DNA from: Kineosporia babensis
GTDB taxonomy: Bacteria > Actinomycetota > Actinomycetes > Actinomycetales > Kineosporiaceae
DNA length: 64,000 bases
Reading direction: 5' to 3'
Assembly (NCBI RefSeq): GCF_021129305.1
Contig: NZ_JAJOMB010000014.1
Location: forward strand, 1-64,000
Shown piece after piece: positions 42,020 to 51,165 of this stretch. Position numbers and translations under genes: made by a program. Position 1 is the first letter of the stretch, and every line of letters starts with the position of its first letter. The notes under the pieces are model-generated. The model made no database searches, was not told where the DNA came from, and saw only the letters and a list, made by a program, of their open reading frames with translations.

Positions 42020-42774
42020 GGCGGTTCCGTAGGTCGTCGATCAGGTCATGACCGGGCAAGGCCCGGCGAAGGGCTTCGTCCTTCATTGGTTCTCACCGTG
42101 AGACGTGGTGACGGCATCGCCTGTCTGCAGGGTGCAAGAACGTCATGTCGGATCGGCCCAGAGGCCAGGGTGCGGCGGTTTGCTGGCGTGGAACCCGCAG
42201 GGTCCCAGTTACCTGGCAACGGCTCGCAGGGAACGAGGTGAGTCCTCAGCACCCTTCGGGCAGAGTCCGTCGCTGCTCGGATCCGTGGTCCCCGACGGGG
42301 GACGCGTTCACAGCAGCCGACGTGTCGGCGGGCGGAACGGATCGCCTCCGCGGTGGTGTCGACGGGCGTCCCGGCCGGGTGTTGCGCCGTCTCGAAGATC
42401 TGCTGAGTAACCGATCGAGTCACGGAAAAGGTCCGTGCACGCGAGCATCTCAACCACCTCCATGAAGGGGGTCCCGAGCGGAACTCGGTGACCACATCGC
42501 TTCGGCGTGTCTGCCACAGCAGGTGACACAGTCGGTGCCTGCTGAGGGCCGCGCCGATTTTTTAGCATCACTGGCCGGGAGCCGCAAGAGATGACGTCCT
42601 CGTGGTGGAGCGCAGCGCCCCGATCCTCGCGCCGTCAGGACAGCCGGTACGGAGTGGGGCCACCGAGGCATTCCAGCAGCGAGTCGGTGCGATGTAGAAG
42701 GCGTTCTGGCCGGCCTCGAGGGGTTGGCGCCTACCACGAGGTCACCAGAGGCCGACTGGAGTTCCGAAAGCGGG
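42020..42774. other. About 0.75 kb without a supported gene
   Basis: No frame on either strand has a convincing start or family resemblance. I found no repeats, IS ends or RNA gene. It includes the upstream region of the GAF-ANTAR gene. Confidence 0.5.
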
Positions 42775-44064
42775 CTACCGCACCGGTTCGCTGACCGCTG
42801 CGGTCTCCGCGTCGTCTCCCATTGAAGAACTCTGCGGCGCCGAAGGCCGCAGCAGCGTGACCCGGGTGACCTGACCGCTCGCCGCCCGCCGGGCCCGCTG
42901 CTTGGACCCCACCGCGGTCAGCGCGAGAACGATCACCACCAGGCCGAATCCGGTGGTCGTGGGCCGCAGGCCGAACTGCGGTACGGCCAGTCCGGCCAGC
43001 ACGGCGGCCCCTCCGAACGCGAGGTAGCTGGGTACGTAGACCGCCGACATGAGCTCGGCCCGTTCGTGCGGCTGCACCAGCTGCGTCACCGAACCGACCG
43101 CGCCCACGAAGCCCGCCCCGAAACCGATTCCGGTCAGGGCCAGGCCGACGAAGAAGACTGCGATCGTGGTGCTGGCGATCGCGACCAGTAGCACCACCAT
43201 CCCGATGACCAGCACCCACGATGCCGCGAGCATGGTCCAGCGGGCAGGGCGTCCGCGCACCAGGAAGGCCGCGAGCGATCCGGTTCCGGCCATCGCCGTC
43301 ACCACCACGCCCCCGATCACGTGGTTGTGCACCCCGAAGACAGAGGCCGCCAGGGATCCGCCCAGTGAGAGGATCAGTCCGCCAATGGCCCAGGTCGCGA
43401 TGATCACCGGCAGCGCGCTGCGGAAGGCGGCCCGGGCGTTGGGCGGGACCTTCGCGGTGGGCCGCAGACTGGCGAGCGCTCCGGGCCGGCGACCGTCGCC
43501 GCGGGGCAGCACGACCGCGATCGCGGCCAGCAGGATCAGCAGCAAGACGGCCAGTACCTCGTAGACGAGGGTGGTCGGGCGTGGCGCGAACTCCACCAGC
43601 ACTCCCGAGAGCAGCGCGCCGGCCGCGAGCCCGAACGTCGGCGAGGCGACGTTGAGTCCGGCGGCCAGCGACGGACGATCGGCCGGGGCCAGATCGCCGA
43701 GGGCGGCGCTGAGGGCCCCAAGCCCGACGCCGGTGGCGACGCCCTGCAGGGCGCGGGCCACGATGAGCCCGGCCACACCGTTCGCCAGCAGGAACGCGCC
43801 CATCGAGGCGAGCGCGAGTAGCAGCGAGATGAGGATCATCGGGCGGCGCCCGACGAAGTCGGACAGGCCCCCGACCACGAGCAGGGTGATCAGCAGGGCG
43901 ATGGCGTAGAGGGCGAAGACCAGCGTCAGGGTGGGCGCTCCGAAGTGCCATTGCTGCTGGTAGACCACGTAAAGGGGCGATGGGGCGCTGGCGGCGGCGA
44001 GGAACACCACCGAGGTCAGGGCGACCAGCCAGAATCCGGCCGCCCGACGCGAATGCGTGAACAT
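42775..44064 (-). CDS. MFS transporter, drug-efflux type
   Basis: This 429-residue protein has about 12 membrane spans. It starts 'MFTHSRRAAGFWLVALTSVV' and has the MFS motif A-like loop 'GGLSDFVGRRPMILIS' between spans 2 and 3 and a related loop later. ATG at 44064 follows TGGAGGG at a good distance. It is divergent from an ArsR-type regulator gene, with an inverted repeat between them, so its expression is probably ligand-inducible. The substrate is unknown. Confidence 0.85.
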   Translation of the reverse strand: MFTHSRRAAGFWLVALTSVVFLAAASAPSPLYVVYQQQWHFGAPTLTLVFALYAIALLITLLVVGGLSDFVGRRPMILISLLLALASMGAFLLANGVAGLIVARALQGVATGVGLGALSAALGDLAPADRPSLAAGLNVASPTFGLAAGALLSGVLVEFAPRPTTLVYEVLAVLLLILLAAIAVVLPRGDGRRPGALASLRPTAKVPPNARAAFRSALPVIIATWAIGGLILSLGGSLAASVFGVHNHVIGGVVVTAMAGTGSLAAFLVRGRPARWTMLAASWVLVIGMVVLLVAIASTTIAVFFVGLALTGIGFGAGFVGAVGSVTQLVQPHERAELMSAVYVPSYLAFGGAAVLAGLAVPQFGLRPTTTGFGLVVIVLALTAVGSKQRARRAASGQVTRVTLLRPSAPQSSSMGDDAETAAVSEPVR

Positions 44065-44081
44065 CGGGCCCTCCAAGAAGG

Positions 44082-44135
44082 TTCGACTGAAATGGAACTG
44101 TCGAAGAGTAGGCCTAGGTTCCAGAAAAGTCGAAC
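44082..44135. promoter_or_regulatory. Operator candidate in the MFS/ArsR divergent promoter
   Basis: TTCGAC (44082-44087) and GTCGAA (44100-44105) form an inverted repeat with a 12-base spacer, and a third GTCGAAC copy lies at 44129-44135. The repeated half-site between divergent transporter and repressor genes fits autoregulation by the ArsR-type protein. Confidence 0.5.
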
Positions 44136-44165
44136 GATTGGTCCGGCCGGGGTTATGGTGGTCGC

Positions 44166-44492
44166 ATGAGCAGCACGTACTGGCATCCCGACGTCGCGGA
44201 GCTGAGCCTGCCGTCAGTCCTTTTCGCCCTGAGCGACCCGGTTCGCCTGGAGATCGTGGGTCAGCTGGCGGCCTGGCGCGACGGTGAGGTGCCGCTCGTG
44301 TGCGCGTCGGTGGGGCCGGACATGCCGAAGTCCACGCGGTCGCACCACCTGAAGGTGCTGCGCGAGGCTGGGGTCACCCGGTCGGTGCAGAGCGGTCGCG
44401 AACGCCAGCTGTCGCTGCGGCGCGACGAACTCGACGAGCGCTGGCCCGGCCTGCTGTCCGCGGTACTCGCCGGGGTGCCGTCACCCGCCTGA
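44166..44492 (+). CDS. ArsR-type winged-helix repressor
   Basis: This 108-residue protein starts 'MSSTYWHPDVAELSLPSVLF' and has the recognition region 'PKSTRSHHLKVLREAGV' and wing 'VQSGRERQLSLRRDEL'. It has a single Cys and no alpha3 or alpha5 metal site, so it is probably not a metal sensor; similar proteins respond to organic ligands. It is divergent from the MFS exporter and likely represses it. Confidence 0.82.
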   Translation: MSSTYWHPDVAELSLPSVLFALSDPVRLEIVGQLAAWRDGEVPLVCASVGPDMPKSTRSHHLKVLREAGVTRSVQSGRERQLSLRRDELDERWPGLLSAVLAGVPSPA

Positions 44493-44764
44493 TTTTGGGG
44501 TGCTTCTGGCTCAGGATCTTGTGGCGCGTGTCGAGCGAGCTGTTGCGCTGTACGGGTCGGCCCGTCCCCGAAGTCGAACTGCGAGAACGACTCACGGGAC
44601 TACGGCTGGATCCTTACCATGACCTCGGTCTTCGGATCGAGCCGATCACATCCAGTTCTGCCGGCCTGCTGGCCGAGAACGGGCACGACCGACCGGGCTC
44701 CCGCGCAAGTTCAGTGACTTCGTCGGGTGAGCCCGGCCGGCGCGTCGAACGAGCGTGTGCCTGG

Positions 44765-45475
44765 TCAGATCGCGGCTCGGGCTGCGACCACCAGATCCGG
44801 GTCGGTCTCCCAGTGGCTCGCGTCGTCCGCAACTCCCAGGGCGACACGTGAGCCGGTGTGGGCTGGATGCACGATCTTCTTGGCGGAAAGGTGCACTCCT
44901 TCTACCCCGGCAGAGCGCAGAGCGGGGAAGTCGGCGATCTGAACACCGCCACCGGCGGTGATTCCGAGGCCGGGGGCGGCTTGGCGCATCTGCTCCAGGA
45001 CCGCGACGCCCTCTCCGGCACGAGCCGCGCCCCCGGAGCTCAGCACCCGAGCGACCCCGGCGTCGGCTAGGCAGCGGGCAGCGGCTACCGGGTCGGCGGC
45101 CTGGTCGACGGCTCGGTGAAAGGTGACCTCCACACGCCCGGAGACCGCGCCTACCCAGTGCGAGAGCACGGCTTCGTCGACCACGTGATCCGACGTGAGG
45201 GCGCCGATCACTACTCCGGCGACCCCCGCGTCCATCATTCGGGAGATGTCGGCGGCCTGTACGGCCACCTCGTCGGGCGTGTAGACGAAATTGCCTGGGC
45301 GGCTGCGGATCAGAACGTGAACCGGCAGCCCGATGGCGACCACGGCGTCTACCATTGCGGCTGAGGGGGTGAGCCCGCCGAGCTCCAGTGCGGTGCAGAG
45401 CTCTACCCGGTCGGCGCCCTGCTGAGCGGCGATCCGGGCACCGGCCACTCCGGTGACCGCGATCTCCAGCTGCAT
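44765..45475 (-). CDS. cutC: CutC family protein
   Basis: This 236-residue TIM-barrel protein has the family stretches 'QGADRVELCTALELGGLTPS', 'VHVLIRSRPGNFVY', 'VTFHRAVDQAADP' and 'RVLSSGGAARAGEG'. CutC was named for copper tolerance in E. coli, but its biochemical role is unproven. In this window it follows an M81 peptidase gene with a one-base start/stop overlap and belongs to an amino-sugar-type locus. A catabolic role is therefore more likely here than copper handling. Confidence 0.9.
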   Translation of the reverse strand: MQLEIAVTGVAGARIAAQQGADRVELCTALELGGLTPSAAMVDAVVAIGLPVHVLIRSRPGNFVYTPDEVAVQAADISRMMDAGVAGVVIGALTSDHVVDEAVLSHWVGAVSGRVEVTFHRAVDQAADPVAAARCLADAGVARVLSSGGAARAGEGVAVLEQMRQAAPGLGITAGGGVQIADFPALRSAGVEGVHLSAKKIVHPAHTGSRVALGVADDASHWETDPDLVVAARAAI

Positions 45476-46962
45476 TACTGCTGCACCTCCGAAAGCGGCT
45501 GGTTGCTGGCCGGAATCAGCCGGGGGTGCAGATCAGGGGTCGGTGCGTCGGCGTCGTAGGGGTACATCGGGCGCTCGATACGCTGGTGCCCCAGGCGCAG
45601 CAGGTCCTGGTCGACGCCGCCGGGGGTAAGGGCGAGCAGCCAGTCCGAGGCCATGTCGAACAGTTCCGGTTCCAGGTAGCCGATCTTGACGAAAACGATG
45701 TCGGCCGAGCGGGGATCGAGCCCAAGGTCGGTGAAGTCGTGCTCGTGGTGATACGGCTTGCGCCGGCGGGTGAGAATGACGCTGACCGCGCCGCATTTCA
45801 CGACAACCTCGATCTCGGCGTCCCGGTCGCCGTGGCGCACCGCAGTGACCACACCCTCGAGCGTGACCGGGCCGGCGTGCCGGTCGTCCACCCGGGCTCC
45901 AGCTTCGAGACGCACGTGGGCACCAACGCCTGCAGCGGCTGCGGCGTCGGCGGCCTCCAGGTCCGGGATCGACGCGTAAATCACCGTACGGCCGGCCAGA
46001 TCGGTGCGCTCCAGCACCTTTTCCAGGGTCCAGGTCACATCGCCGGCGCCGCCGGCGGTCGGGTTGTCTCCGCTGTCGCTGATGAAGAACGGCCGGGCGG
46101 GGGAGGCGAGTGCCGCGTCCAGGCATTCGTTCAGGTCGCCGGTGGGGGCCACGAACTCGAACTGCTCGCGGACCCGCCAGAAGTGCTCGGCGAGTGAGCG
46201 GGCTCCGGCGACCACCGCGTCCTCGTCGTCACCGGTGACCACGACGGCGGCCTGGTTGCGGGGCTCGTCGGCCCAGGCGTACCCGACCCAGATGGCCGCG
46301 TCGAGCACACCTTCGCCTGCCTCGACGACCGGCACCTGGGCGTAGAGCCCGGCGGCGGGTTCCATCCGGGTGCTGGTCTTCTCGCCCGGCAGCAGCACCG
46401 GCACGGGTACCCAGGCCTTCAGCGGGCGGGCCCGCTCCGGGTCTCCGTTCAGTCGCTCGAGCAGGTTGCGCACGGCCCGCTCGCGGGTCTGCACGACATC
46501 GACGTGCGGGGCCGTGCGGTAGCAGGTGATCAGGTCGCTGAGGTGGACCAGGTCACGGGAGACGTTGCCGTGCAGATCCATCGAGGTGGAGACCAGCGGC
46601 TTCGTCCCGATCACCTCGCGGATCCGGCGCAGCAGCACCACTTCGGGGTCGTCCATGCCCTCGACGCTCATCGCGCCGTGGATGTCGAAGTACAGGCCGT
46701 CCAGGGGGCCGGCCTGCTTCAGCAGCTGCACGATCTCGCTGGTGAGTTCCTCGAAGCCGGCGGCGGTGACCACTCCGCCGGGCAGCGCGCGGCCGACCAG
46801 GGCGGGCTTGAAGTCCGCGGCGTACTCGGGCAGGAAGCTGTAGGACGAGAGCAGGGTGTCGCCGCGCATCGGGTGGAAGGCAGCGGCCTCGGTGCGGGCG
46901 GGTGAGAAGGTGCTGGACTCGATGGCCAGGCCGGCGATCGCGATCCGGGGGAGCTGTGACAC
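45475..46962 (-). CDS. M81-family (MlrC-like) metallopeptidase
   Basis: This 495-residue protein has the N-terminal 'IAIAGLAIESSTFSP', the metal-ligand stretches 'LDGLYFDIHGAMSVEGMDDP' and 'STSMDLHGNVSRDLV', 'DSGDNPTAGGAGDVT', and the MlrC C-terminal domain ('RRRKPYHHEHDFTDLGLDP'). MlrC from microcystin-degrading bacteria cleaves small peptides carrying unusual residues. Here it lies between CutC and a ROK repressor, opposite an Opp-type importer. This suggests cleavage of an imported peptide or an amide-linked sugar. It is cytoplasmic, with no signal peptide. Confidence 0.88.
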   Translation of the reverse strand: MSQLPRIAIAGLAIESSTFSPARTEAAAFHPMRGDTLLSSYSFLPEYAADFKPALVGRALPGGVVTAAGFEELTSEIVQLLKQAGPLDGLYFDIHGAMSVEGMDDPEVVLLRRIREVIGTKPLVSTSMDLHGNVSRDLVHLSDLITCYRTAPHVDVVQTRERAVRNLLERLNGDPERARPLKAWVPVPVLLPGEKTSTRMEPAAGLYAQVPVVEAGEGVLDAAIWVGYAWADEPRNQAAVVVTGDDEDAVVAGARSLAEHFWRVREQFEFVAPTGDLNECLDAALASPARPFFISDSGDNPTAGGAGDVTWTLEKVLERTDLAGRTVIYASIPDLEAADAAAAAGVGAHVRLEAGARVDDRHAGPVTLEGVVTAVRHGDRDAEIEVVVKCGAVSVILTRRRKPYHHEHDFTDLGLDPRSADIVFVKIGYLEPELFDMASDWLLALTPGGVDQDLLRLGHQRIERPMYPYDADAPTPDLHPRLIPASNQPLSEVQQ

Positions 46963-46986
46963 GAAAGTGGTTCCTTATTCTCAGTT

Positions 46987-48162
46987 CTACGGGTTCTCGG
47001 TGGTCAGGGCGTGGGTCACGGCTGCGCTGAGGGCGGCCTGGGCGGCGCCGACCAGCCCGGCGTCGGCGCCCAGGCTGACCTGTTCGATCACCAGGCGCTG
47101 GGTGGCCAGGGGATGGCAGGACTCGTACAGCTGGCTGCGGACCGCGGCGACAAAGGGTTCCAGCGTGGACATCACGCCGCCGAGGTAGACCGCGTCGGGG
47201 TTGAAGAAGCTGACGTTGGCGGCCAGCACCTCGCCCAGCGCGCGCCCGGCGTTGCGCACCAGCAGACCGGCCTCGGGGTGGAAGGCGCGCACCAGGGCCA
47301 CCACGTCGGCCGCGTTGTGCGCCTGCACGCCCCGATCGCGCAGCAGCCGGGCCAGCGCGGCACCGGAGGCGACCGTCTCCAGGCAGCCGGTGTTGCCGCA
47401 ACCGCAAGGGGTTTGGCCGGCGCTGGTGACCCGGACGTGGGTGATGTCTCCCGCCGCGCCGGTGGCACCCTGGTAGAGGCTGCCGTCGATCACGATGCCT
47501 GCGCCGATCGCCGAGCCCGCCTTGACCGTGACCGACTGCCGACGGGCCGGGTCCTGCACGGAATGTTCGCCCAGAGCCATGAAGTTGGCGTCGTTGCCGA
47601 CCGCGACCGGCAGTTCGAGCCGCTCGGTGAGCCAGTCACGTACCCGGAACCCGTCCCAGCCGGGCATCCGTGAGGGGGAGTCGGCGAATCCGCCCGGCAC
47701 GTCGACCGGCCCGGGCAGGGCGATCCCGACCGCCTGGGGCACTCCCGGCCGATCGGTCAGTGTGGACAGTTCGCTCACCAGCCGCTCCAGGCTCACCTGA
47801 GGCCCCTGGGTGATGTCCAGGGCGATGGTGCGCGCGTCGGTGAGCTCGGCGCCCGGCCCGACCGTGCCGATCCGGGCGTGGCTGCCGCCGAGGTCGGCGA
47901 CCAGTGCATAACGGTCACCGCCGCCGGGGCGCAGGATCTTGCGTGGCCGGCCGCCGGTCGAGGCGCCGGTGCCCTCCTCGGTGATCAGGCCCTGCTCGAG
48001 CAGGGCCTGCACGGCCACCGAGATGGTCGAGGGCGCCGCCTTCAGCTGCCGGGACAGCTCGGCCCGCGAGGTGGCCCGGCCGCTCACCACGAGCTTCAGC
48101 ACCTGGGCCGACATCGGCCCGCGCTGTCCCGGGCCCCGCCGGGACGTTCGACTCACCGTCAT
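46987..48162 (-). CDS. ROK-family transcriptional repressor (NagC/Xyl-like)
   Basis: This 391-residue protein has an N-terminal winged helix ('RATSRAELSRQLKAAPSTIS') followed by a ROK sugar-sensing domain: 'DLGGSHARIGTVGPG', 'VGNDANFMALGE', and the zinc motif 'CGCGNTGCLE'. ATG at 48162 gives the family's usual N-terminus; the frame is open further upstream. It is divergent from the importer operon and co-directional with the M81 and cutC genes 24 bases downstream. It probably represses the locus until a sugar or its phosphate binds. Confidence 0.87.
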   Translation of the reverse strand: MTVSRTSRRGPGQRGPMSAQVLKLVVSGRATSRAELSRQLKAAPSTISVAVQALLEQGLITEEGTGASTGGRPRKILRPGGGDRYALVADLGGSHARIGTVGPGAELTDARTIALDITQGPQVSLERLVSELSTLTDRPGVPQAVGIALPGPVDVPGGFADSPSRMPGWDGFRVRDWLTERLELPVAVGNDANFMALGEHSVQDPARRQSVTVKAGSAIGAGIVIDGSLYQGATGAAGDITHVRVTSAGQTPCGCGNTGCLETVASGAALARLLRDRGVQAHNAADVVALVRAFHPEAGLLVRNAGRALGEVLAANVSFFNPDAVYLGGVMSTLEPFVAAVRSQLYESCHPLATQRLVIEQVSLGADAGLVGAAQAALSAAVTHALTTENP

Positions 48163-48385
48163 CGAAAAAAGTCGTTCCCTTCCTTCGGTGACCAGCGCCA
48201 CACCCGTTCGGGGCGGTGCCGGACACGCCTGCACGGCCGTCGTCTGAGCACATGATGCCTGCTTATGGTGTGGCGATGAGTTTTTTCAACGTCGACGAAA
48301 CTTTTCTTTACTTCGTTCTTCTTTTTTCGGCGGGCTGCGAGCAGTTGACTGAGCCCGTCGCAAGCCGTAAGTCCTGAGGAGAGTC
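48163..48385. promoter_or_regulatory. Divergent promoter region of the ROK repressor and Opp-type importer
   Basis: An AT-rich stretch is present at 48276-48330. It has GTCGAC (48291-48296) flanked by TTTTTTCAAC and GAAACTTTTC, and a related TTTTTTCGA element on the minus strand close to the ROK start. These could be ROK operators. The assignment is by position and partial symmetry only. Confidence 0.35.
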
Positions 48386-50209
48386 ATGTTCGGAGCAGCA
48401 GCTTCCCCGTTCCGCCGCCGCGTGCTGCCGGTGAGCGCCGCCCTGGTCGCAGCGGGCGTCGTGCTCGCCGGCTGCAGCGGGTCCGGTGACGAGGGTTCGT
48501 CCGGTTCGAACTCCTCGAAGACGAGCGTCAACTACGCGCTGCCGCCGAACACCACACCCAACTGGATCCTGCCGCTGAGCACGGCCGGGCACATGAACAC
48601 GAACAACATCTCGATCGCCAACTCGCTGTGGCCGCAGCTGATCTCCTACGACGGCTCGACCGGGTCGATCGCCTGGAACAAGGAGTCCAGCCTGGCCTCC
48701 GAGGCGGTGTTCGCCGACGACGCCAAGAGCGTCACGATCACCCTGGCCGAGCGCACCTGGAGCGACGGCACCCCGGTCACCTCCCGGGACGTGGAGTTCT
48801 GGTACAACCTGGTCACCGTCAACAAGGCCGACTGGGCGCCGTACACCGAGGGCAAGGCCCCGGACAACTTCACCGGCTTCGAGACGGTCGACGAGCAGAC
48901 CTTCACGATCACCTTCGACAAGGCCTACAACACCGAGTGGATGCTGGCCAACCAGCTCACCAAGATCAACCCGCTGCCGCACCACGCCTGGGCCAAGGAC
49001 AGCGACGACGCCGAGACCGGCGACGAGGACCGGGACGCCGCCGGTGCCAAGAAGATCTGGGACTACCTGATCTCCAAGGCCGAGGACATGGACGGCTACG
49101 CCACCGACGAGATCTGGAAGACGGTCAGCGGCCCGTACACGATCAGCTCGTTCGACTCCAACGGCAAGGTCGTCCTGGAGGCCAACGCCAAGTACGACGG
49201 CGCCGCCGCCCCGGCGATCAAGACCGTCAACCTGCTGCCGTTCACCAGCTCCGCCGCCGCCACCAACGCGGTGCGCAGCGGTCAGGTCGACTACGGCTAC
49301 ATCAGCGCCTCGGACATGGACCAGGAAGCCCGGTTCACCCAGCTCGGCTACGAGGTGCAGCCCTGGTCCGGCTGGTCGATCACCTACATGCCGTACAACT
49401 TCAACAACCCCACGATGGGCAAGGTCTTCGCCCAGCCCTACGCCCGCCAGGCGATCCAGCGCTCGATCGACCAGACCAGCCTGTCCGAGGTGATCTGGTC
49501 CGGCACCGCCTCACCGCTGTACGGCCCGGTGCCGCAGGGCCAGGAATCGGACTTCATCTCCGACGAGCAGAAGGCCAACCCCTACCCGTTCGACACCACC
49601 GCCGCCCAGAAGCTGCTCACCGACAACGGCTGGGAGATCGGCAGCGACGGCATCGCGGTCTGCGCCGACGCCGGCTCCGCCGCGGGCCAGTGCGGTGAGG
49701 GCGTCGAGGCCGGCACCAAGTTCGAGATGAAGGTGCTCGCCCAGAGCGGCTCCGAGGTCACCGACAACATGATGGCGGCGATCAAGTCCGACCTGGCCAA
49801 GACCGGCATCGGCTTCACCGTCGAGAGCGCCCCGGTGAACACCGTGCTCAGCCGCACCGGCCAGTGCGAGCCCAGCGACTCCGCCTGCGACTGGCAGCTG
49901 TCCTTCTTCGGCACGGCCGGCAGCTGGTACTTCCCGGCCTACCCGACCGGTGAGTCGCTGTTCGCCTCGGACGGCGGCTCCAACTTCGGCTCGTACGACA
50001 ACGCCGAGGTCGACGAACTGATCGACGCCACCACCTCCTCCGCCGACCCGGACGCGATCAAGCAGTACAGCGCCGCGCTGGCCGCGGACCTGCCGGTGAT
50101 CTGGCTGCCCAGCCCGGACTACCAGGTCTCGGTGGTGAAGAAGGGGCTGACCGGGTTCAGCCAGGACAGCCTGGCCAACTTCCACCCGGCCACATGGAGC
50201 TGGTCGTGA
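48386..50209 (+). CDS. Family 5 solute-binding lipoprotein of an Opp/Dpp-type importer
   Basis: This 607-residue lipoprotein has lipobox 'VLAGC' and a Ser/Gly tether, then the SBP_bac_5 fold ('ERTWSDGTPVTSRDVEFWYN', 'QPYARQAIQRSIDQTSL', 'GTASPLYGPVPQGQ'). ATG at 48386 follows GAGGAGAG. It is the first gene of a five-gene run with two permeases, a double ATPase and a ROK sugar kinase, all overlapping by four bases. The kinase in the operon suggests that the ligand contains a sugar, for example a glycopeptide or oligosaccharide. Confidence 0.88.
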   Translation: MFGAAASPFRRRVLPVSAALVAAGVVLAGCSGSGDEGSSGSNSSKTSVNYALPPNTTPNWILPLSTAGHMNTNNISIANSLWPQLISYDGSTGSIAWNKESSLASEAVFADDAKSVTITLAERTWSDGTPVTSRDVEFWYNLVTVNKADWAPYTEGKAPDNFTGFETVDEQTFTITFDKAYNTEWMLANQLTKINPLPHHAWAKDSDDAETGDEDRDAAGAKKIWDYLISKAEDMDGYATDEIWKTVSGPYTISSFDSNGKVVLEANAKYDGAAAPAIKTVNLLPFTSSAAATNAVRSGQVDYGYISASDMDQEARFTQLGYEVQPWSGWSITYMPYNFNNPTMGKVFAQPYARQAIQRSIDQTSLSEVIWSGTASPLYGPVPQGQESDFISDEQKANPYPFDTTAAQKLLTDNGWEIGSDGIAVCADAGSAAGQCGEGVEAGTKFEMKVLAQSGSEVTDNMMAAIKSDLAKTGIGFTVESAPVNTVLSRTGQCEPSDSACDWQLSFFGTAGSWYFPAYPTGESLFASDGGSNFGSYDNAEVDELIDATTSSADPDAIKQYSAALAADLPVIWLPSPDYQVSVVKKGLTGFSQDSLANFHPATWSWS

Positions 50210-51165
50210 CCTGGCCCTCGTTCCTCATCCGGCGCCTGCTCCAGGCGCTGGTGGTGATCCTGCTGATCACGGTCGTGGTCTTCGGGCTGCTGCACTCGCT
50301 GCCCGGAGGCCCCGCCCGGGGCATCCTGGGGGCCCAGGCCACGCCCGATCAGATCGCCGCGTTCAACGCCGAGCAGGGCCTGGACCAGCCGGTGCCGGCC
50401 CAGTACCTGGCGTACCTGGGTGACCTGGTCACCGGCGACCTGGGCGAGTCCTACACGCTGAACTCCTCGGTCTCCGGCCTGATCACCGAACGGCTGCCGA
50501 AGACCCTGGTGATCACCGCCGGCTCGGGCCTGCTGGCGCTGCTGGTGGGCATCCCGCTGGGGATGTGGCAGGCGGCCCGGCGCAATCGCCTGGCCGACCA
50601 GGTGATCACCGGCGTGAGCATGATCGCCTACTCCACCCCGGCGTTCTTCCTGGGCCTGCTGCTGATCATCGCGTTCAGCCTGAATCTGCCCTGGTTCCCG
50701 TCCCAGGCCCCGCAGGGGGCCTCGGCCGGGGCCGTGCTGGCCGAGCCGGCCGGGCTGGTCCTGCCGATCCTGACCGGCGCCGCCGCGATGATCGCGGTGT
50801 TCAGCCGTTACATGCGCGGCGCCACGCTGGACAACCTGAACCAGGACTACGTGCGCACCGCCCGCGCGGGCGGTACCGGCGGCTCCCGGCTGCTGTGGGG
50901 GCACGTCCTGCGTAACTCGCTGACCCCGGTGGTGGCGATGGCCGGCTACTACGTGCCGGTCGCCTTCGGCGGCGCCCTGGTGGTGGAGCAGTTGTTCAAC
51001 TATCCGGGCATGGGCCTGCTGTTCTGGAGTGCGGCCCAGTCGTCCGACTTCCCGGTGCTGCTCGGCTGCATCCTGGTGATCTCCGTGGCGACGGTCGTGG
51101 GCACCCTGCTCGCCGACATCGCCCAGGCCCTGATCGACCCGCGGGTAAAGGTGGGGCAGTCATGA
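50206..51165 (+). CDS. ABC transporter permease, DppB-like
   Basis: This 319-residue membrane protein starts 'MTWPSFLIRRLLQALVVILL' and has the DppB motif 'LVTGDLGESYTLNSSV', the loop 'YVRTARAGGTGGSRLLWGHV' and the end region 'VVEQLFNYPGMGLLFW'. GTG at 50206 overlaps the binding-protein stop (GTGA); an ATG at 50194 is possible but overlaps more. It is the channel partner of the next permease. Confidence 0.9.
   Translation: MTWPSFLIRRLLQALVVILLITVVVFGLLHSLPGGPARGILGAQATPDQIAAFNAEQGLDQPVPAQYLAYLGDLVTGDLGESYTLNSSVSGLITERLPKTLVITAGSGLLALLVGIPLGMWQAARRNRLADQVITGVSMIAYSTPAFFLGLLLIIAFSLNLPWFPSQAPQGASAGAVLAEPAGLVLPILTGAAAMIAVFSRYMRGATLDNLNQDYVRTARAGGTGGSRLLWGHVLRNSLTPVVAMAGYYVPVAFGGALVVEQLFNYPGMGLLFWSAAQSSDFPVLLGCILVISVATVVGTLLADIAQALIDPRVKVGQS

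Noticed and set aside
44765-45475. Copper homeostasis as the role of CutC here, linking it to the metal island
   Set aside because: It lies more than 11 kb from the zinc island, has no Zur box, and sits in an amino-sugar-type locus; the copper role of the family is itself doubtful.
48286-48531. A minus-strand small gene overlapping the start of the binding-protein gene at 48386
   Set aside because: It overlaps the well-supported lipoprotein signal peptide region in antisense and has no ribosome-binding site.
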